Assembly (NCBI GenBank): GCA_035299425.1
Contig: DATGWP010000181.1
Coordinates: forward strand, 6,615-70,614
Length of the DNA stretch: 64,000 bases
From: Bog-950 sp035299425
GTDB taxonomy: Bacteria > Bacteroidota > Bacteroidia > Chitinophagales > LD1
Direction of reading: 5' to 3'
Each line of letters starts with the position of its first letter. Within the stretch, counting starts at the first letter, position 1. The position numbers and the translations under genes are program-made. Under the pieces are notes generated by a model. That model had not been told where the DNA came from, did not search any database, and was given only the letters and a program-made list of their open reading frames with translations. Below, in pieces: positions 54,901 to 63,319 of this stretch.

Positions 54901-56262
54901 GCAGGTTACCACATACACATTGTTTTGGTCATCTATATCTATTTCACCTCTTACCTGGTCGGCATAGTTGTATAGTAGCTGTGTCGAAATATTTAAGCCA
55001 TCATTACCGGTGCCGCCCACATATGTTGAAGCCAGCAGTTGGGTACCATCGTTGCTCAATCGTGTTATTACTATATCGCTGCCAAACTGATAGTGTACCC
55101 CAAGGCCGTTAAATGCATTAGGGTTTGGCCCACCGGCAAATGTGCGGTCATAAGCATTGGCTGTAGTAGGAAAATTATTAGAAGAGGTGGTACCAAAGAT
55201 GAACAGTTCATCATTACTATTTACAATAAGCGAATGCGGTAGCTCATCCGAAACCCCACCTAAGTAAGTAGAGTAAATACGGCTCGTTCCATCTGCCGAA
55301 TACTTGGTAATGCCAATATCGGTACCGCTCAGGCTGCCCGCCCCGGTGCCGCCCGCCCAGGTAGTTTGGTAAGCGCCCAGTGTAACCGGGTAGCCGCCGC
55401 CCGGCTCATTGATGAATACACTACCTGCTGCATAAGCATTTTTACGGCTATCGTAGGTGGCGCTATAGCCAAAGTTATCGGCAAACGAACCACTGAATGT
55501 GCTGAAAATTAGCGTAGGGTCTATTACCAATTCATACTGCTTATTATATCCTTTGGGGAAAGCAAACGAAAGCTCATTACCATTCAGCACATACGCACAT
55601 TCTACTTCGGTTTTTACCCCGTTTATTAGTTGATAAGCATACGGCGCCTGCTCTACCGCTGTACCCAGCGATGTAGTTACATGCAACGCTTTATCTATTA
55701 GCTGCAGGCTGTTTACACCCGCATAGCTTAACTTAATTTGCTCCGGGCTGCTACCTGCTTTTATTACAAAATCATACTTCACATTTGCCTTATCTGAATA
55801 TACATTCAACGCTATGCCCTTATACAACTCCGGGTATCTTACCTCGCGATACCCCGCCACGCGCGATGCCCATTTAGATTTATCGTTGCCAATAAAGTAG
55901 TTGAAATACTCGCTAAGCTTATCTGTGCCCTGCGGCTGGCAAGTGGTCGATGCCCCTATAAATGAAACCCTGAAAGCGTGGCAATGAAAAGTTTTATCAA
56001 AATCGGGCGTATATGAATGCTGGTGGTGCTGGTCGCCCCTTATACGTTTCAAATCATCCAGCGAAAACAGGTTGTAGGTAAAAGCGCCCTTCTCCAGCAG
56101 CATATTGCCGCCCTTCATGGGTGCGTTAAACACAATGCGCTCATCCCACTGCCCTTTGTTTTGCTTAAAAACCAGTTGACGGCAATCGGCGCAAGATGCG
56201 CCTGCAAAGCCATTAATTGTAAGCGCCGTTAAAAATAAAAGCGTGGATAAAAATTGCCTCAT
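51997..56262 (-). CDS. large T9SS type B (gliding-associated CHU_C) surface protein with PKD domains
   Basis: The 1421-residue protein has a signal peptide (MRQFLSTLLFLTALTINGFA). A beta domain with QNKGQWDERIVFNA (about residues 32-250, DUF7948-like) comes first. SBBP-type repeats follow (about 255-760) with recurring GDxxNxxFPxTxGAYQxTFAGG and TYVGGTGNDG-type text. PKD domains are visible as YSWTFGDGGTSAQQNPQHTF and YLWNFGDGTTSTLQNPIHIY, among further Ig-like repeats. The end, YIPNAFSPNGDGKNDVLYV...YDRWGQKMFDT...GWDGTFNGK, is the type B sorting domain (CHU_C). The adjacent PorP/SprF gene fits the known pairing. A surface adhesin or filament is inferred. This is the first gene of the operon. 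Confidence 0.92.
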   Translation of the reverse strand: MRQFLSTLLFLTALTINGFAGASCADCRQLVFKQNKGQWDERIVFNAPMKGGNMLLEKGAFTYNLFSLDDLKRIRGDQHHQHSYTPDFDKTFHCHAFRVSFIGASTTCQPQGTDKLSEYFNYFIGNDKSKWASRVAGYREVRYPELYKGIALNVYSDKANVKYDFVIKAGSSPEQIKLSYAGVNSLQLIDKALHVTTSLGTAVEQAPYAYQLINGVKTEVECAYVLNGNELSFAFPKGYNKQYELVIDPTLIFSTFSGSFADNFGYSATYDSRKNAYAAGSVFINEPGGGYPVTLGAYQTTWAGGTGAGSLSGTDIGITKYSADGTSRIYSTYLGGVSDELPHSLIVNSNDELFIFGTTSSNNFPTTANAYDRTFAGGPNPNAFNGLGVHYQFGSDIVITRLSNDGTQLLASTYVGGTGNDGLNISTQLLYNYADQVRGEIDIDDQNNVYVVTCTRSADFPITGSPFQPAYAGGGLDGVIIKMNNNLTNIIWSSYIGGNDDDAVYSLSLDKNDDLYITGGTQSTNFPVTTGSLQQTFAGGDCDGFVAHISKTGQQILQSSYYGYSDYDQAFFIEANRNDEVFLLGQVESSGSNYIRNAAYNVVNGGLFITKLKPQLDTIVWSTSLGQATGIPPISPTAFLVDLCNKVYVAGWGGAVNGFGGTAGLPVTNDAHQSTTDNSDFYLMVIEDDASALSYATYFGGPVSQEHVDGGTSRFDRGGVVYQSVCAGCGNNDDFPTTAGAVSQVNNSPNCNNGVFKFDFNLPIVLADFNVSAACAGIATPITNTSTASGAATYSWTFGDGGTSAQQNPQHTFTQSGVYTITLIVSDPGTCNFSDTAQAQILVLSSAGTDILSPATICPAQSVQIGLPPTNDTTLTYQWSPTGSLNESDVSNPIASPLATTTYQLLVSNGVCTDTFRQTVTVTTDDLNITNTPITCPGDTTVLSATSNSGNTFVQYTWTPAGVIIAGAATANPLAVITADTTVYLTAQTSLGCLYSDSVRILLPPPVPLNADFLLPASGCLPDTAEFTSTGDEGPGATYLWNFGDGTTSTLQNPIHIYTQGNIQTITLVVRDNSGCLRVDSVTKQLILLSDTTYPLPAITICYGDTTLIGFAATGNTYTWQPAATLSNAAIPNPQAFPLDTTTYLLEISNGVCSDSIFQTVNVVYDSISINPDMVICSGSNIQLQANHLNIAVPLVYDWSPNASIVSGDSTATPTVWVGQTTTFVVTAQNSYQCQYTDSVTISIFTPAPNVVATATPDTIKLGQTSQLQADSTNAVWLMWNADSTLSALDIVNPVASPRETRAYVVEVRDGNGCAKTDTVWVYLERTPCEQTTVYIPNAFSPNGDGKNDVLYVRANNVTQLYFAVYDRWGQKMFDTKDISKGWDGTFNGKKIDPAVFGWYAEGLCDGGKKFELKGNVTLIR

Positions 56263-56355
56263 AGGTTACAGTTACCAAAATAAGGAAAGTATTTTGAATA
56301 GTAAGAGCAAAAACCCTGCGCTTAGGTTGCGCAGTAACAAAACGGAGGGAATGGA

Positions 56356-57030
56356 TTACTGGTTGCCTTCTTTGTTGGGTGTATTATCAGCCTCAGGCTC
56401 ATCGCTGGTGGCATTGTTCTCATCAAACAACTCTGCCACAGGTGGCGCGTCAGATATTACTTCCGGCACTTCGCCTACAGTATTGCCATCAGGCTGCGGC
56501 AATACATCTTTAAGCTTAGGCAACTCTTCGGTAGAGTTAATACCAAAATAATCGAGGAATGTTTGGGTTACTCTATATAATATGGGTTTGCCGGGTGCAT
56601 TCTCCAGGCGGCCGCAAATTTCAATCAACTCTTTTTCCAATAGCTTTTCTACCGAGTAGTTGCAATCTACACCGCGTATCTTTTCGCACTCTACTTTGGT
56701 AATAGGGCCGCGGTAAGCAATAATAGAAAGTGTTTCCAGCGCAGCAGTAGACAAGCGCTTCTTCTCCTTCTGGCCAATAAAGGTAGCTACGGTATTATAG
56801 TACTCAGCTTTAGTAAAAAACTGGTAGCCTCCACCTATTACACGCAGTTCAAATGCATAAATATCACTTCTGAATTTTTCCTGCAGGTCGTTTAATACCG
56901 ACTCTACAATCTGCGCATCCAGCACAGTGCCCGGAAAAGCCTTGCTCAACACACTTATTATATCCTCTTTGGTAACAGCGGTTTCGCTGCTAAACACTAA
57001 GGCCTCTATATGTTGATGAAGATTTTCCAT
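56356..57030 (-). CDS. scpB: segregation and condensation protein B
   Basis: The 224-residue protein matches ScpB, a winged-helix partner of the Smc-ScpA condensin complex in chromosome segregation. Visible signatures are IEALVFSSETAVTKEDI at the start, VIGGGYQFFTKAEY, KEKKRLSTAALETLSIIAYRGPITKVECEKIRGVDCNYSVEKLLEKELIEICGR (the two winged helices), and the C-terminal TQTFLDYFGINSTEELPKL. An acidic tail of about 35 residues follows. It begins 16 bases after atpG on the same strand, so the two are likely co-transcribed. scpA is not nearby. Confidence 0.93.
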   Translation of the reverse strand: MENLHQHIEALVFSSETAVTKEDIISVLSKAFPGTVLDAQIVESVLNDLQEKFRSDIYAFELRVIGGGYQFFTKAEYYNTVATFIGQKEKKRLSTAALETLSIIAYRGPITKVECEKIRGVDCNYSVEKLLEKELIEICGRLENAPGKPILYRVTQTFLDYFGINSTEELPKLKDVLPQPDGNTVGEVPEVISDAPPVAELFDENNATSDEPEADNTPNKEGNQ

Positions 57031-57046
57031 TAGGGTATAAACTTAA

Positions 57047-57937
57047 CTATCCTTTTTCTTCAAGGGCGGCTGCACCACCTACTATTTCCAATATTTCTTT
57101 GGTAATAGCGGCCTGGCGCTCGCGGTTGTACTGTATCTTAAGGCTGCGCATAAGCTCGTTGGCATTGTTGGTAGCGGCATCCATAGCCACCATACGCGCG
57201 CCGTGCTCCGATGCATTGGTATCCAGCATAGCTTTGAAAAGCTGGGTATTCAAAATCTTTGGCACCAGTTCTTCCAATAGCTTTTCTTTCTCCGGTTCAA
57301 ATATGTAATCGGCCTTGGTTTTGCTTACCTTGCTATCTGCCGATGGCTCTACAGGAAGGAAACGCTCAATCATAAAACGCTGCGTAGCGGCGTTTACAAA
57401 CTTGGCATATACCAGCTCAATTACATCATATTTCTCTTCGGCAAATGCCTGCATTAAAAACTCAGAAACCTTTTTTGAGCTTTCGAAGTTAAGGCCCTGT
57501 ATCAGGCTTACGTGGTCGTTTATAAAAGTAAGTTCCTTGTCTTTCTTAAAGAAATCAAGGCCTTTTTTACCTACCGATAAAAGTGTAACGCCACCTTTCT
57601 TTTTCTGCTCGGCATAGGTTTCGTTAATTACACGGCGGGCAGTTTTTATCAGGTTAGAGTTAAAGCCCCCGGCCAAACCTTTATCCGATGTTACAAGCAC
57701 CACCAGTACATTCTTAGGCTCGCGCTTTTTGTTAAACGATAGTGAGCTTCCGCCCTCCATACCACTCATTATATTGCTTAGTATCTCGTTCAGCTTTTCA
57801 GAGTATGGGCGCATTTGCAAAATGCGGTCCTGTGCGCGCTTCAGTTTAGAAGCTGCAACCAGTTTCATCGCTTTGGTAATTTGCTGTGTAGTATTTACAC
57901 TGGCTATACGTATTCTAACTTCTTTTAGGTTGGCCAT
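57047..57937 (-). CDS. atpG: ATP synthase F1 gamma subunit
   Basis: The 296-residue protein is the central-stalk gamma subunit that rotates inside the alpha/beta ring. The N-terminal helix (ANLKEVRIRIASVNTTQQITKAMKLVAASKLKRAQ) and C-terminal helix (MVAMDAATNNANELMRSLKIQYNRERQAAITKEILEIVGGA) carry the family signatures, and VLVVLVTSDKGLAGGFNSNLIK marks the Rossmann-like part. It is solitary: no other ATP synthase gene lies nearby, whereas gamma usually follows the alpha subunit gene. It has its own consensus promoter at 57996-58025 and is followed by scpB. Confidence 0.96.
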   Translation of the reverse strand: MANLKEVRIRIASVNTTQQITKAMKLVAASKLKRAQDRILQMRPYSEKLNEILSNIMSGMEGGSSLSFNKKREPKNVLVVLVTSDKGLAGGFNSNLIKTARRVINETYAEQKKKGGVTLLSVGKKGLDFFKKDKELTFINDHVSLIQGLNFESSKKVSEFLMQAFAEEKYDVIELVYAKFVNAATQRFMIERFLPVEPSADSKVSKTKADYIFEPEKEKLLEELVPKILNTQLFKAMLDTNASEHGARMVAMDAATNNANELMRSLKIQYNRERQAAITKEILEIVGGAAALEEKG

Positions 57938-57995
57938 ATTCTAATTATCGGTTAATGCCGGCTTGCGCCTGCATGGGCTTTTTAATTTTGCGCGG

Positions 57996-58025
57996 CAAAA
58001 ATAGAAGAATACGGGATAGATACAA
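57996..58025 (-). promoter_or_regulatory. consensus promoter of atpG
   Basis: On the minus strand TTG (58025-58023) is followed after 19 bases by TATTTTTG (58003-57996), a Bacteroidota-type promoter with correct spacing. The predicted transcript start is near 57989 and the leader to the ATG is about 50 bases. It shows that atpG is transcribed independently of other ATP synthase genes. Confidence 0.65.
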
Positions 58026-58068
58026 GGGAATTTTAACGCTGGTTTACATCCCGACAAAAGACTAAAAA

Positions 58069-58479
58069 TCAACCATTTACACTTACAAATGCAGCATAAT
58101 CATCTAAAATAGCCAACAGCATGTTTGCAAAGCGGTAGTTTGCCCTTTCCTGCAGGTCAATTCCCTTTAAATACTGTCCTTCGTACAAGGTTAGCTCTTC
58201 GGCGGCCTCCGGCACCCTTACAAGGTACACATACTTGGTATTGGGCCGAGCCTCGTTGGGGCTGTAAAAGGTTTTGTAAAGAGTATAAGCATTTACATCA
58301 ATATCCAGTTCTTCTTTCAATTCGCGCACCAAAGCCACTTCGGGTGTTTCATTCTCCTCTACCCTACCGCCAAACAAATCCCAATAGCCCGGAAAAGGAA
58401 TTTCGGGTTTCTCATCCCTTAAATAAATAAGCAGTTTGTTGTTGCGGTCGAAAATTAGGGCGGTAGCTACCTGGTGCAT
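58069..58479 (-). CDS. NUDIX hydrolase
   Basis: The 136-residue protein contains the Nudix box GGRVEENETPEVALVRELKEELDI, which fits Gx5Ex7REUxEExGU except that the last Gly is Asp. The surrounding YLRDEKPEIPFPGYWDLFGG segment is also typical. The box coordinates Mg2+ for hydrolysis of nucleoside diphosphate-linked substrates, here unknown. The ATG at 58479 (MHQVATALIF) is preferred to one 22 codons upstream, because the family motif region begins there. It is divergent from the GH92 gene, 78 bases away. Confidence 0.88.
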   Translation of the reverse strand: MHQVATALIFDRNNKLLIYLRDEKPEIPFPGYWDLFGGRVEENETPEVALVRELKEELDIDVNAYTLYKTFYSPNEARPNTKYVYLVRVPEAAEELTLYEGQYLKGIDLQERANYRFANMLLAILDDYAAFVSVNG

Positions 58480-58556
58480 ATATGTGCCACGAATAACACT
58501 ATTTAAATGCAGATGAATAAAGAAAATTGATGTAATTCGTAACAAATACCCATGCC

Positions 58557-60749
58557 ATGAGATTACTTCTACTCCTTCTTATGCTATCGTTTCAGCTTTC
58601 TGCCCAGCGCGATTACGCACAGTATGTAGACCCTTTTATAGGCACCGGTGGGCATGGCCACACCTTTCCCGGCCCTACTCTGCCTTTTGGCATGGTGCAG
58701 CTAAGCCCCGATACGCGCCTAAGCGGTTGGGACGGCTGCTCGGGCTATCATTACTCCGATAACCTTATCTATGGTTTTTCGCACACACACCTTAGCGGCA
58801 CCGGCTGCTCCGATTATGGGGATATACTATTAATGCCTACCACGGGCAAGGTGCAGGTAAACAACAAAAAATATTCGAGCACCTTTAAAAAAGAAAGCGA
58901 AAAAGCAAGTGCAGGCTACTACACGGTGTATTTAGATAAGCCCAAAGTAAAGGTAGAATTAACCACTACCACCCGCACCGGCCTGCATAAATACACGTTT
59001 AGCAAAGCCGGTTCATCTAATATTATACTTGACCTTACCCACCGCGACTTTGTAAAATCGGGCGAGATAAACATAACCGGCAACAACGAAATATCGGGCA
59101 TGCGCATCAGCAAAGAGTGGGCTAATAACCAGATACTTTATTTTGTCATCCAGTTCTCTAAGCCCTTTGCTAATTCGGGTATTGCCAAAGCCGATGCGCG
59201 GCGCGAAGGTGCCAAACACGATACCGGTAGCCTGCTAAAAGCCTTTGCTACTTTTGAAACTACTGAAGGCGAAGTGATATACGCCAAAGTGGGGATAAGC
59301 GCTGTAAGCGTAGAAGGTGCGCGCGAAAACCTGTTGGCCGAGCAACCGGGTTTCGATTTTGATAAAACGCTGGCCGCCGCTAAAGAAGCCTGGAACAAAG
59401 AGCTTGCACGAATTGATGTAGAAAGTAAAGACGCCAGTACCCTGCGCAACTTTTATACGGCGCTGTATCATGCTATGATAGCCCCCAACACCTATAGCGA
59501 TGTAAACAACAAATTCCGCGGCCGCGATTTTGAAGTACACGAGGCTAAAGGTTTTAACTACTACACCGTATTCTCTTTATGGGATACCTACCGTGCCCTG
59601 CACCCATTGCTTACTATAATAGACCGCAAGCGCACAGGCGATTTTGTAAATACGTTTGTTACACAGTTTGAGCAAGGTGGCCGCCTACCGGTGTGGGAAC
59701 TAAGCAGCTGCGAAACATGGTGCATGATTGGCTACCATGCTGTACCGGTAATTACCGATGCTTATTTAAAGGGCATTACCAGCTTTGATGCAGCTAAGGC
59801 TTATGATGCTATGAAGTTTAGCGCTATGGAAGACCGCAACGGTTTGAAGAGCTACAAGGCCAACGGTTACATTCAACAACTGGATGCCGGTGAAAACGTA
59901 TCGCGCACACTGGAGTATGCTTACGATGATTGGTGCATTGCCATGGCTGCTAAAAAGCTGGGCAAAACCGAAGACTACAATTACTTTATTAAACGCGCGC
60001 AGAACTATAAAAACCTATACGACCCAAGCACCGGTTTTATGCGCCCGCGCAACGGTGCATTTATGTCGCCCTTCGACCCTTATAAAGTAGACCATAACTA
60101 TACCGAAGGCAATGCCTGGCAGTATTCGTTTTATGTGCCGCAGGATATTAGCGGACAAATGAAACTACTGGGCGGCAAAGAAAAACTGGCTTCTTTCCTC
60201 GATACATTATTTACTACCTCATCTAAACTTACCGGCCACAAGCAACCGGATATAAGTGGTATGATAGGCCAGTACGTACATGGCAACGAACCCAGCCACC
60301 AGATAGCTTACGAATATAACTACGCAGGCCAGCCCTGGAAAACACAAGCTATGGTGCGGCGCATTATGAATGAGATGTACCACGATAAACCCGATGGGCT
60401 TTCGGGCAATGAAGATTGCGGGCAAATGAGCGCCTGGTATATTTTCAGCGCACTGGGTTTTTATCCGGTATGCCCCGGCAGTGAGCAATATGCCATTGGC
60501 TCACCGGTGGTAGATAAGGCCAGCATACATTTAGAAAATGGCAACCACTTTAGCATAACTGTAAACGACAATCAGCCCAAAAACGTTTATATCAGCTCGG
60601 TAAAACTAAACGGCAGCGACTACGCCAAAAGCTACCTCACCTATACCGACATAACCAACGGCGGCACACTTGAAATAAACATGAGCGCTGAACCAAACAA
60701 AAACTGGGGCAGTGGAGAGGGTGATGTGCCGGTGCAGGGGATAGAGTAA
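58557..60749 (+). CDS. secreted GH92 alpha-mannosidase
   Basis: The 730-residue protein has a signal peptide (MRLLLLLLMLSFQLSAQ). The first domain carries the GH92 signatures YVDPFIGTGGHGHTFPGPTLPFGMVQLSPD, GWDGCSGYHYSD and GFSHTHLSGTGCSDYGDILLMP (about residues 22-105). The catalytic (alpha/alpha) region contains FSLWDTYRALHPL, GRLPVWELSSCETWCMIGYHAVPVI, YTEGNAWQYSFYVPQD, GNEPSHQIAYEYNYAGQPW and SGNEDCGQMSAWYIFSALGFYPVCPG. GH92 enzymes are calcium-dependent exo-alpha-mannosidases acting on N-glycans or mannans. Export is to the periplasm, or to the surface if the N terminus is lipidated, but no lipobox is seen. A sugar transporter lies 1.1 kb downstream, past a transposase. Confidence 0.96.
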   Translation: MRLLLLLLMLSFQLSAQRDYAQYVDPFIGTGGHGHTFPGPTLPFGMVQLSPDTRLSGWDGCSGYHYSDNLIYGFSHTHLSGTGCSDYGDILLMPTTGKVQVNNKKYSSTFKKESEKASAGYYTVYLDKPKVKVELTTTTRTGLHKYTFSKAGSSNIILDLTHRDFVKSGEINITGNNEISGMRISKEWANNQILYFVIQFSKPFANSGIAKADARREGAKHDTGSLLKAFATFETTEGEVIYAKVGISAVSVEGARENLLAEQPGFDFDKTLAAAKEAWNKELARIDVESKDASTLRNFYTALYHAMIAPNTYSDVNNKFRGRDFEVHEAKGFNYYTVFSLWDTYRALHPLLTIIDRKRTGDFVNTFVTQFEQGGRLPVWELSSCETWCMIGYHAVPVITDAYLKGITSFDAAKAYDAMKFSAMEDRNGLKSYKANGYIQQLDAGENVSRTLEYAYDDWCIAMAAKKLGKTEDYNYFIKRAQNYKNLYDPSTGFMRPRNGAFMSPFDPYKVDHNYTEGNAWQYSFYVPQDISGQMKLLGGKEKLASFLDTLFTTSSKLTGHKQPDISGMIGQYVHGNEPSHQIAYEYNYAGQPWKTQAMVRRIMNEMYHDKPDGLSGNEDCGQMSAWYIFSALGFYPVCPGSEQYAIGSPVVDKASIHLENGNHFSITVNDNQPKNVYISSVKLNGSDYAKSYLTYTDITNGGTLEINMSAEPNKNWGSGEGDVPVQGIE

Positions 60750-60793
60750 GGATTACTTATAGCGTCTACTTTAGCGATATTTAGCTGGTGTAA

Positions 60794-61329
60794 TTTTGGC
60801 TAAAGCCAAGTCTCACACTTCATCAATCCGTTGGCTAAAGCCAACGGCAATGAACCCTGCAACTAAAAGGCAGCTCATTGCTATTGGCAAAAAGAAGAGT
60901 TGCACATACAACGTTTACCCCATACTGTATAAACTGAGCCAATCATTGCCGTCTGCTTTAGCTGACGGACACGGAATACTACCCACTCCTGGCTTTAGCC
61001 AAAAAGAGACGCGATAAAGCTGGTATGAAATTTTGGCTAAAGCCATTATTTTAACCTATACACCCGTTGGCTAAAGCTAACGGCAATGAACCCGACCATA
61101 GAAAGGCAGCGCATTGATATTGCTGAAAATCTGAAGAACTACACATATAACAGTTAGCCCATACCAATATGAACTGAGCCAATCATTGCCGTCTGCTTTA
61201 GCAGACGGACACGGAATACTACTCACTCCTGGCTTTAGCCAAAACAGACGATATAAAGCTGGTATGAGAATTTGGCTAAAGCCATTAATTTTACCTTATA
61301 CACCCGTTGGCTAAAGCCAACGGCAATGA
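60794..61329 (+). repeat. family B palindromic repeats, two full units and one partial
   Basis: A partial unit at 60794-60853 has the TTGGCtaaaGCCAA and CCGTTGGCtaaaGCCAACGG hairpins. Full units lie at about 60943-61089 and 61183-61329, with a period of 240 bases. Each begins TCATTGCCGTC and ends ACGGCAATGA. Hairpins are of the same four types as at 13794-14183, and the spacers between units are also similar. In the first unit one outer hairpin reads GCTTTAGCtGACGG and in the second GCTTTAGCaGACGG. The last unit ends 23 bases before the ATG of the Y1 transposase gene. The gap between the GH92 gene and the transposase is occupied by this array. Confidence 0.88.
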
Positions 61330-61352
61330 GTTAAACCACATAAAGCCCCCTT

Positions 61353-61790
61353 ATGTCATTTGTAAAAATTTGGGTTCACCTGGTATTCGCCACTAAAGAT
61401 AGAGAGCCACTTCTTAACAAAGATATACGCCATGACCTCTACAATCATATAATAACTAACTGCAAGGAAAAAGAAATTTACCTACAAACCATTAACGGCT
61501 ACACAGATCACATTCACTGCTTAGTGTCCCTGGGCAAAGACCAAAACATCTCTAAAATTGCTCAACTTATAAAAGGTGAATCTTCCTTTTGGATAAACAA
61601 AATGCACCTAACTAAACAGAAGTTTGCCTGGCAAGATGATTACTTCGCAGTATCGGTAAGTGAATCGCAGGTAGAGCAGGTAATCCAGTATATTAAAAAT
61701 CAAGAAGTACATCACGCTAAAAAATCATTTGCGCAAGAGGTAGATGAGTTTATGACCAAATATGGTTGGGTGCGGTTGAAAGAGGAGTAA
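61353..61790 (+). CDS. Y1 (IS200-like) transposase, REP-associated type
   Basis: The 145-residue protein matches the Y1 transposase family (PF01797-type). The metal-binding HUH motif is DHIHCLV (His53, His55), and the nucleophile is likely Tyr113 in VIQYIKNQEVHH. Start WVHLVFATKDREPLL and segment FAWQDDYFAVSVSESQ are typical. All catalytic residues appear intact. IS200/IS605 enzymes cut single-stranded DNA at subterminal hairpins; here the hairpin array of family B lies directly upstream, as in REP-associated transposase (RAYT) loci. No left and right IS ends enclosing the gene were recognised, which favours a domesticated or REP-type enzyme over a complete IS. The gene stands between the GH92 and sugar-transporter genes. 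Confidence 0.88.
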   Translation: MSFVKIWVHLVFATKDREPLLNKDIRHDLYNHIITNCKEKEIYLQTINGYTDHIHCLVSLGKDQNISKIAQLIKGESSFWINKMHLTKQKFAWQDDYFAVSVSESQVEQVIQYIKNQEVHHAKKSFAQEVDEFMTKYGWVRLKEE

Positions 61791-61892
61791 AAAACATGCT
61801 GGGTAAGTTACCCCCCACCACCCCTACGTTGAAAACTCCCCTTACCCCTCCCAAACCTTTTCTTCATATTCGGTTTATAAACTACATACCAC

Positions 61893-63317
61893 ATGGCCAA
61901 TAAATCATCAGCCTCGGGCACATTTGCCGCCGTTGTTTCTATCTTCTTCTTCTGGGGTTTTATGGCTGCCAGCAATGGTATCTTTATCCCTTTTTGTAAA
62001 GACCATTTTCAGCTATCGCAATTTCAAAGCCAGCTGATAGATTCTACTTTCTACGGCGGCTACTTTATCGGCTCCATTGTGTTATTCATTTATACCTACA
62101 TGTTTAAAAAAGATTTTGTGCTGGAGCAGGGCTACCCCAAATCTTTCGCCATAGGCCTGATTATTTCTGCCATAGGTGCCGCTTGTATGATACCATCGCT
62201 GCACATAGGCAGCTACGGGCTTATACTTACTTCATTCTTCATCATCGCCCTTGGCTTTAGCTTGCAGCAGACCGCCGCCAACCCGTTTGTAGTATTACTG
62301 GGCGAGCAGCGCACCGGCGCACACCGTTTAAGTTTAGCTGGTGGTGTAAACTCGGTAGGCACTACCATCGGACCGCTTATAGTTGCATACTTTTTGTTTG
62401 GCAGCATTACCGGCAGCGGCAGCGCACCGGTTGACCTTAAAAGCGTGGACATACTATACGTAGGCCTTATCATCCTTTTTATGGCACTGGCGCTTATAGC
62501 CTACCGCATTAAAATGGATAAGCCAGCCGATAGCAACCAGAACTTTTCATTCGATGCACTTAAATACCCGCAACTGCGCCTGGGTATGATTGCCATATTT
62601 GTATATGTAGGCGTAGAGGTTACCATACAAAGCAATATGGGCGCCCTGCTTAAGTTACCCGAGTATGGCGGCATAGCCAACGAGTTTCTTTTCCCTTTTA
62701 TTTCGCTGTACTGGGGCAGCCTTATGATAGGCCGCTGGACCGGCTCGGCAGAGGCGATTACCGAAAACAAAGGCACTAAAAAATTATTGATGATAGTATT
62801 GCCAATACTGGCATTTGCATTGGTATATGTGGTTAATTACATTAAGGCAAATGCTATACCGCAAATAGACCTGAACACCCTGTTTATACCGTACATTGGT
62901 TTTGTGCTATTCATGGTGGCTGTAGCTTTCTTTACTATTGAAAACTCAGCGGTTATGCTACTTGCGTTTTCGCTGTCGGCTATGGCTTGCATGATAGGCG
63001 GTTTGCTTACTACCGGTAACCTGTCCATCCTGTTTTTTATGAGCGGTGGGCTGTGGTGTTCGGTATTGTGGCCGTGCATATTCTCTAATGCTATTAAAAA
63101 CCTGGGTAGCTATACTTCGCAGGCATCGGCATTTCTTATCATGATGATATTGGGCGGCGCTGTTATACCGCCGTTTCAGGGCTGGCTGGCCGATGTTACC
63201 GATATTAAAACATCGTATATAGTAGCACCGTTATGCTTTGCCTACCTGGCCTTCTACGGCTGGAAAATGAAGGATATACCCAGCGAAGAGGGGGCAGCAA
63301 AACCGGTAGCGCATTAA
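61893..63317 (+). CDS. sugar MFS transporter, FucP/GluP/NagP type
   Basis: The 474-residue protein has 12 predicted helices and the family features: FFFWGFMAASNGIFIPFCKDHFQLSQFQSQLIDSTFYGGYFIG at the start, GLGFSLQQTAANPF-type text (ALGFSLQQTAANPFVVLLGEQRTGAHRLSLAGGVNSVGTTIGPLI) and GGLLTTGNLSILFFMSGGLW in the second half. The family takes up fucose, glucose, galactose, mannose or N-acetylglucosamine with protons. The specificity is not decided by sequence reading. The nearby GH92 mannosidase suggests mannose, which is inference. The repeat array and transposase separate the two genes. Confidence 0.92.
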   Translation: MANKSSASGTFAAVVSIFFFWGFMAASNGIFIPFCKDHFQLSQFQSQLIDSTFYGGYFIGSIVLFIYTYMFKKDFVLEQGYPKSFAIGLIISAIGAACMIPSLHIGSYGLILTSFFIIALGFSLQQTAANPFVVLLGEQRTGAHRLSLAGGVNSVGTTIGPLIVAYFLFGSITGSGSAPVDLKSVDILYVGLIILFMALALIAYRIKMDKPADSNQNFSFDALKYPQLRLGMIAIFVYVGVEVTIQSNMGALLKLPEYGGIANEFLFPFISLYWGSLMIGRWTGSAEAITENKGTKKLLMIVLPILAFALVYVVNYIKANAIPQIDLNTLFIPYIGFVLFMVAVAFFTIENSAVMLLAFSLSAMACMIGGLLTTGNLSILFFMSGGLWCSVLWPCIFSNAIKNLGSYTSQASAFLIMMILGGAVIPPFQGWLADVTDIKTSYIVAPLCFAYLAFYGWKMKDIPSEEGAAKPVAH

Positions 63318-63319
63318 TA

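Noticed and set aside
60794..61329. CRISPR array, because of evenly spaced repeats.
   Set aside because: Units are about 147 bases long with a period of 240, contain several hairpins, have similar spacers, and no cas gene is nearby.
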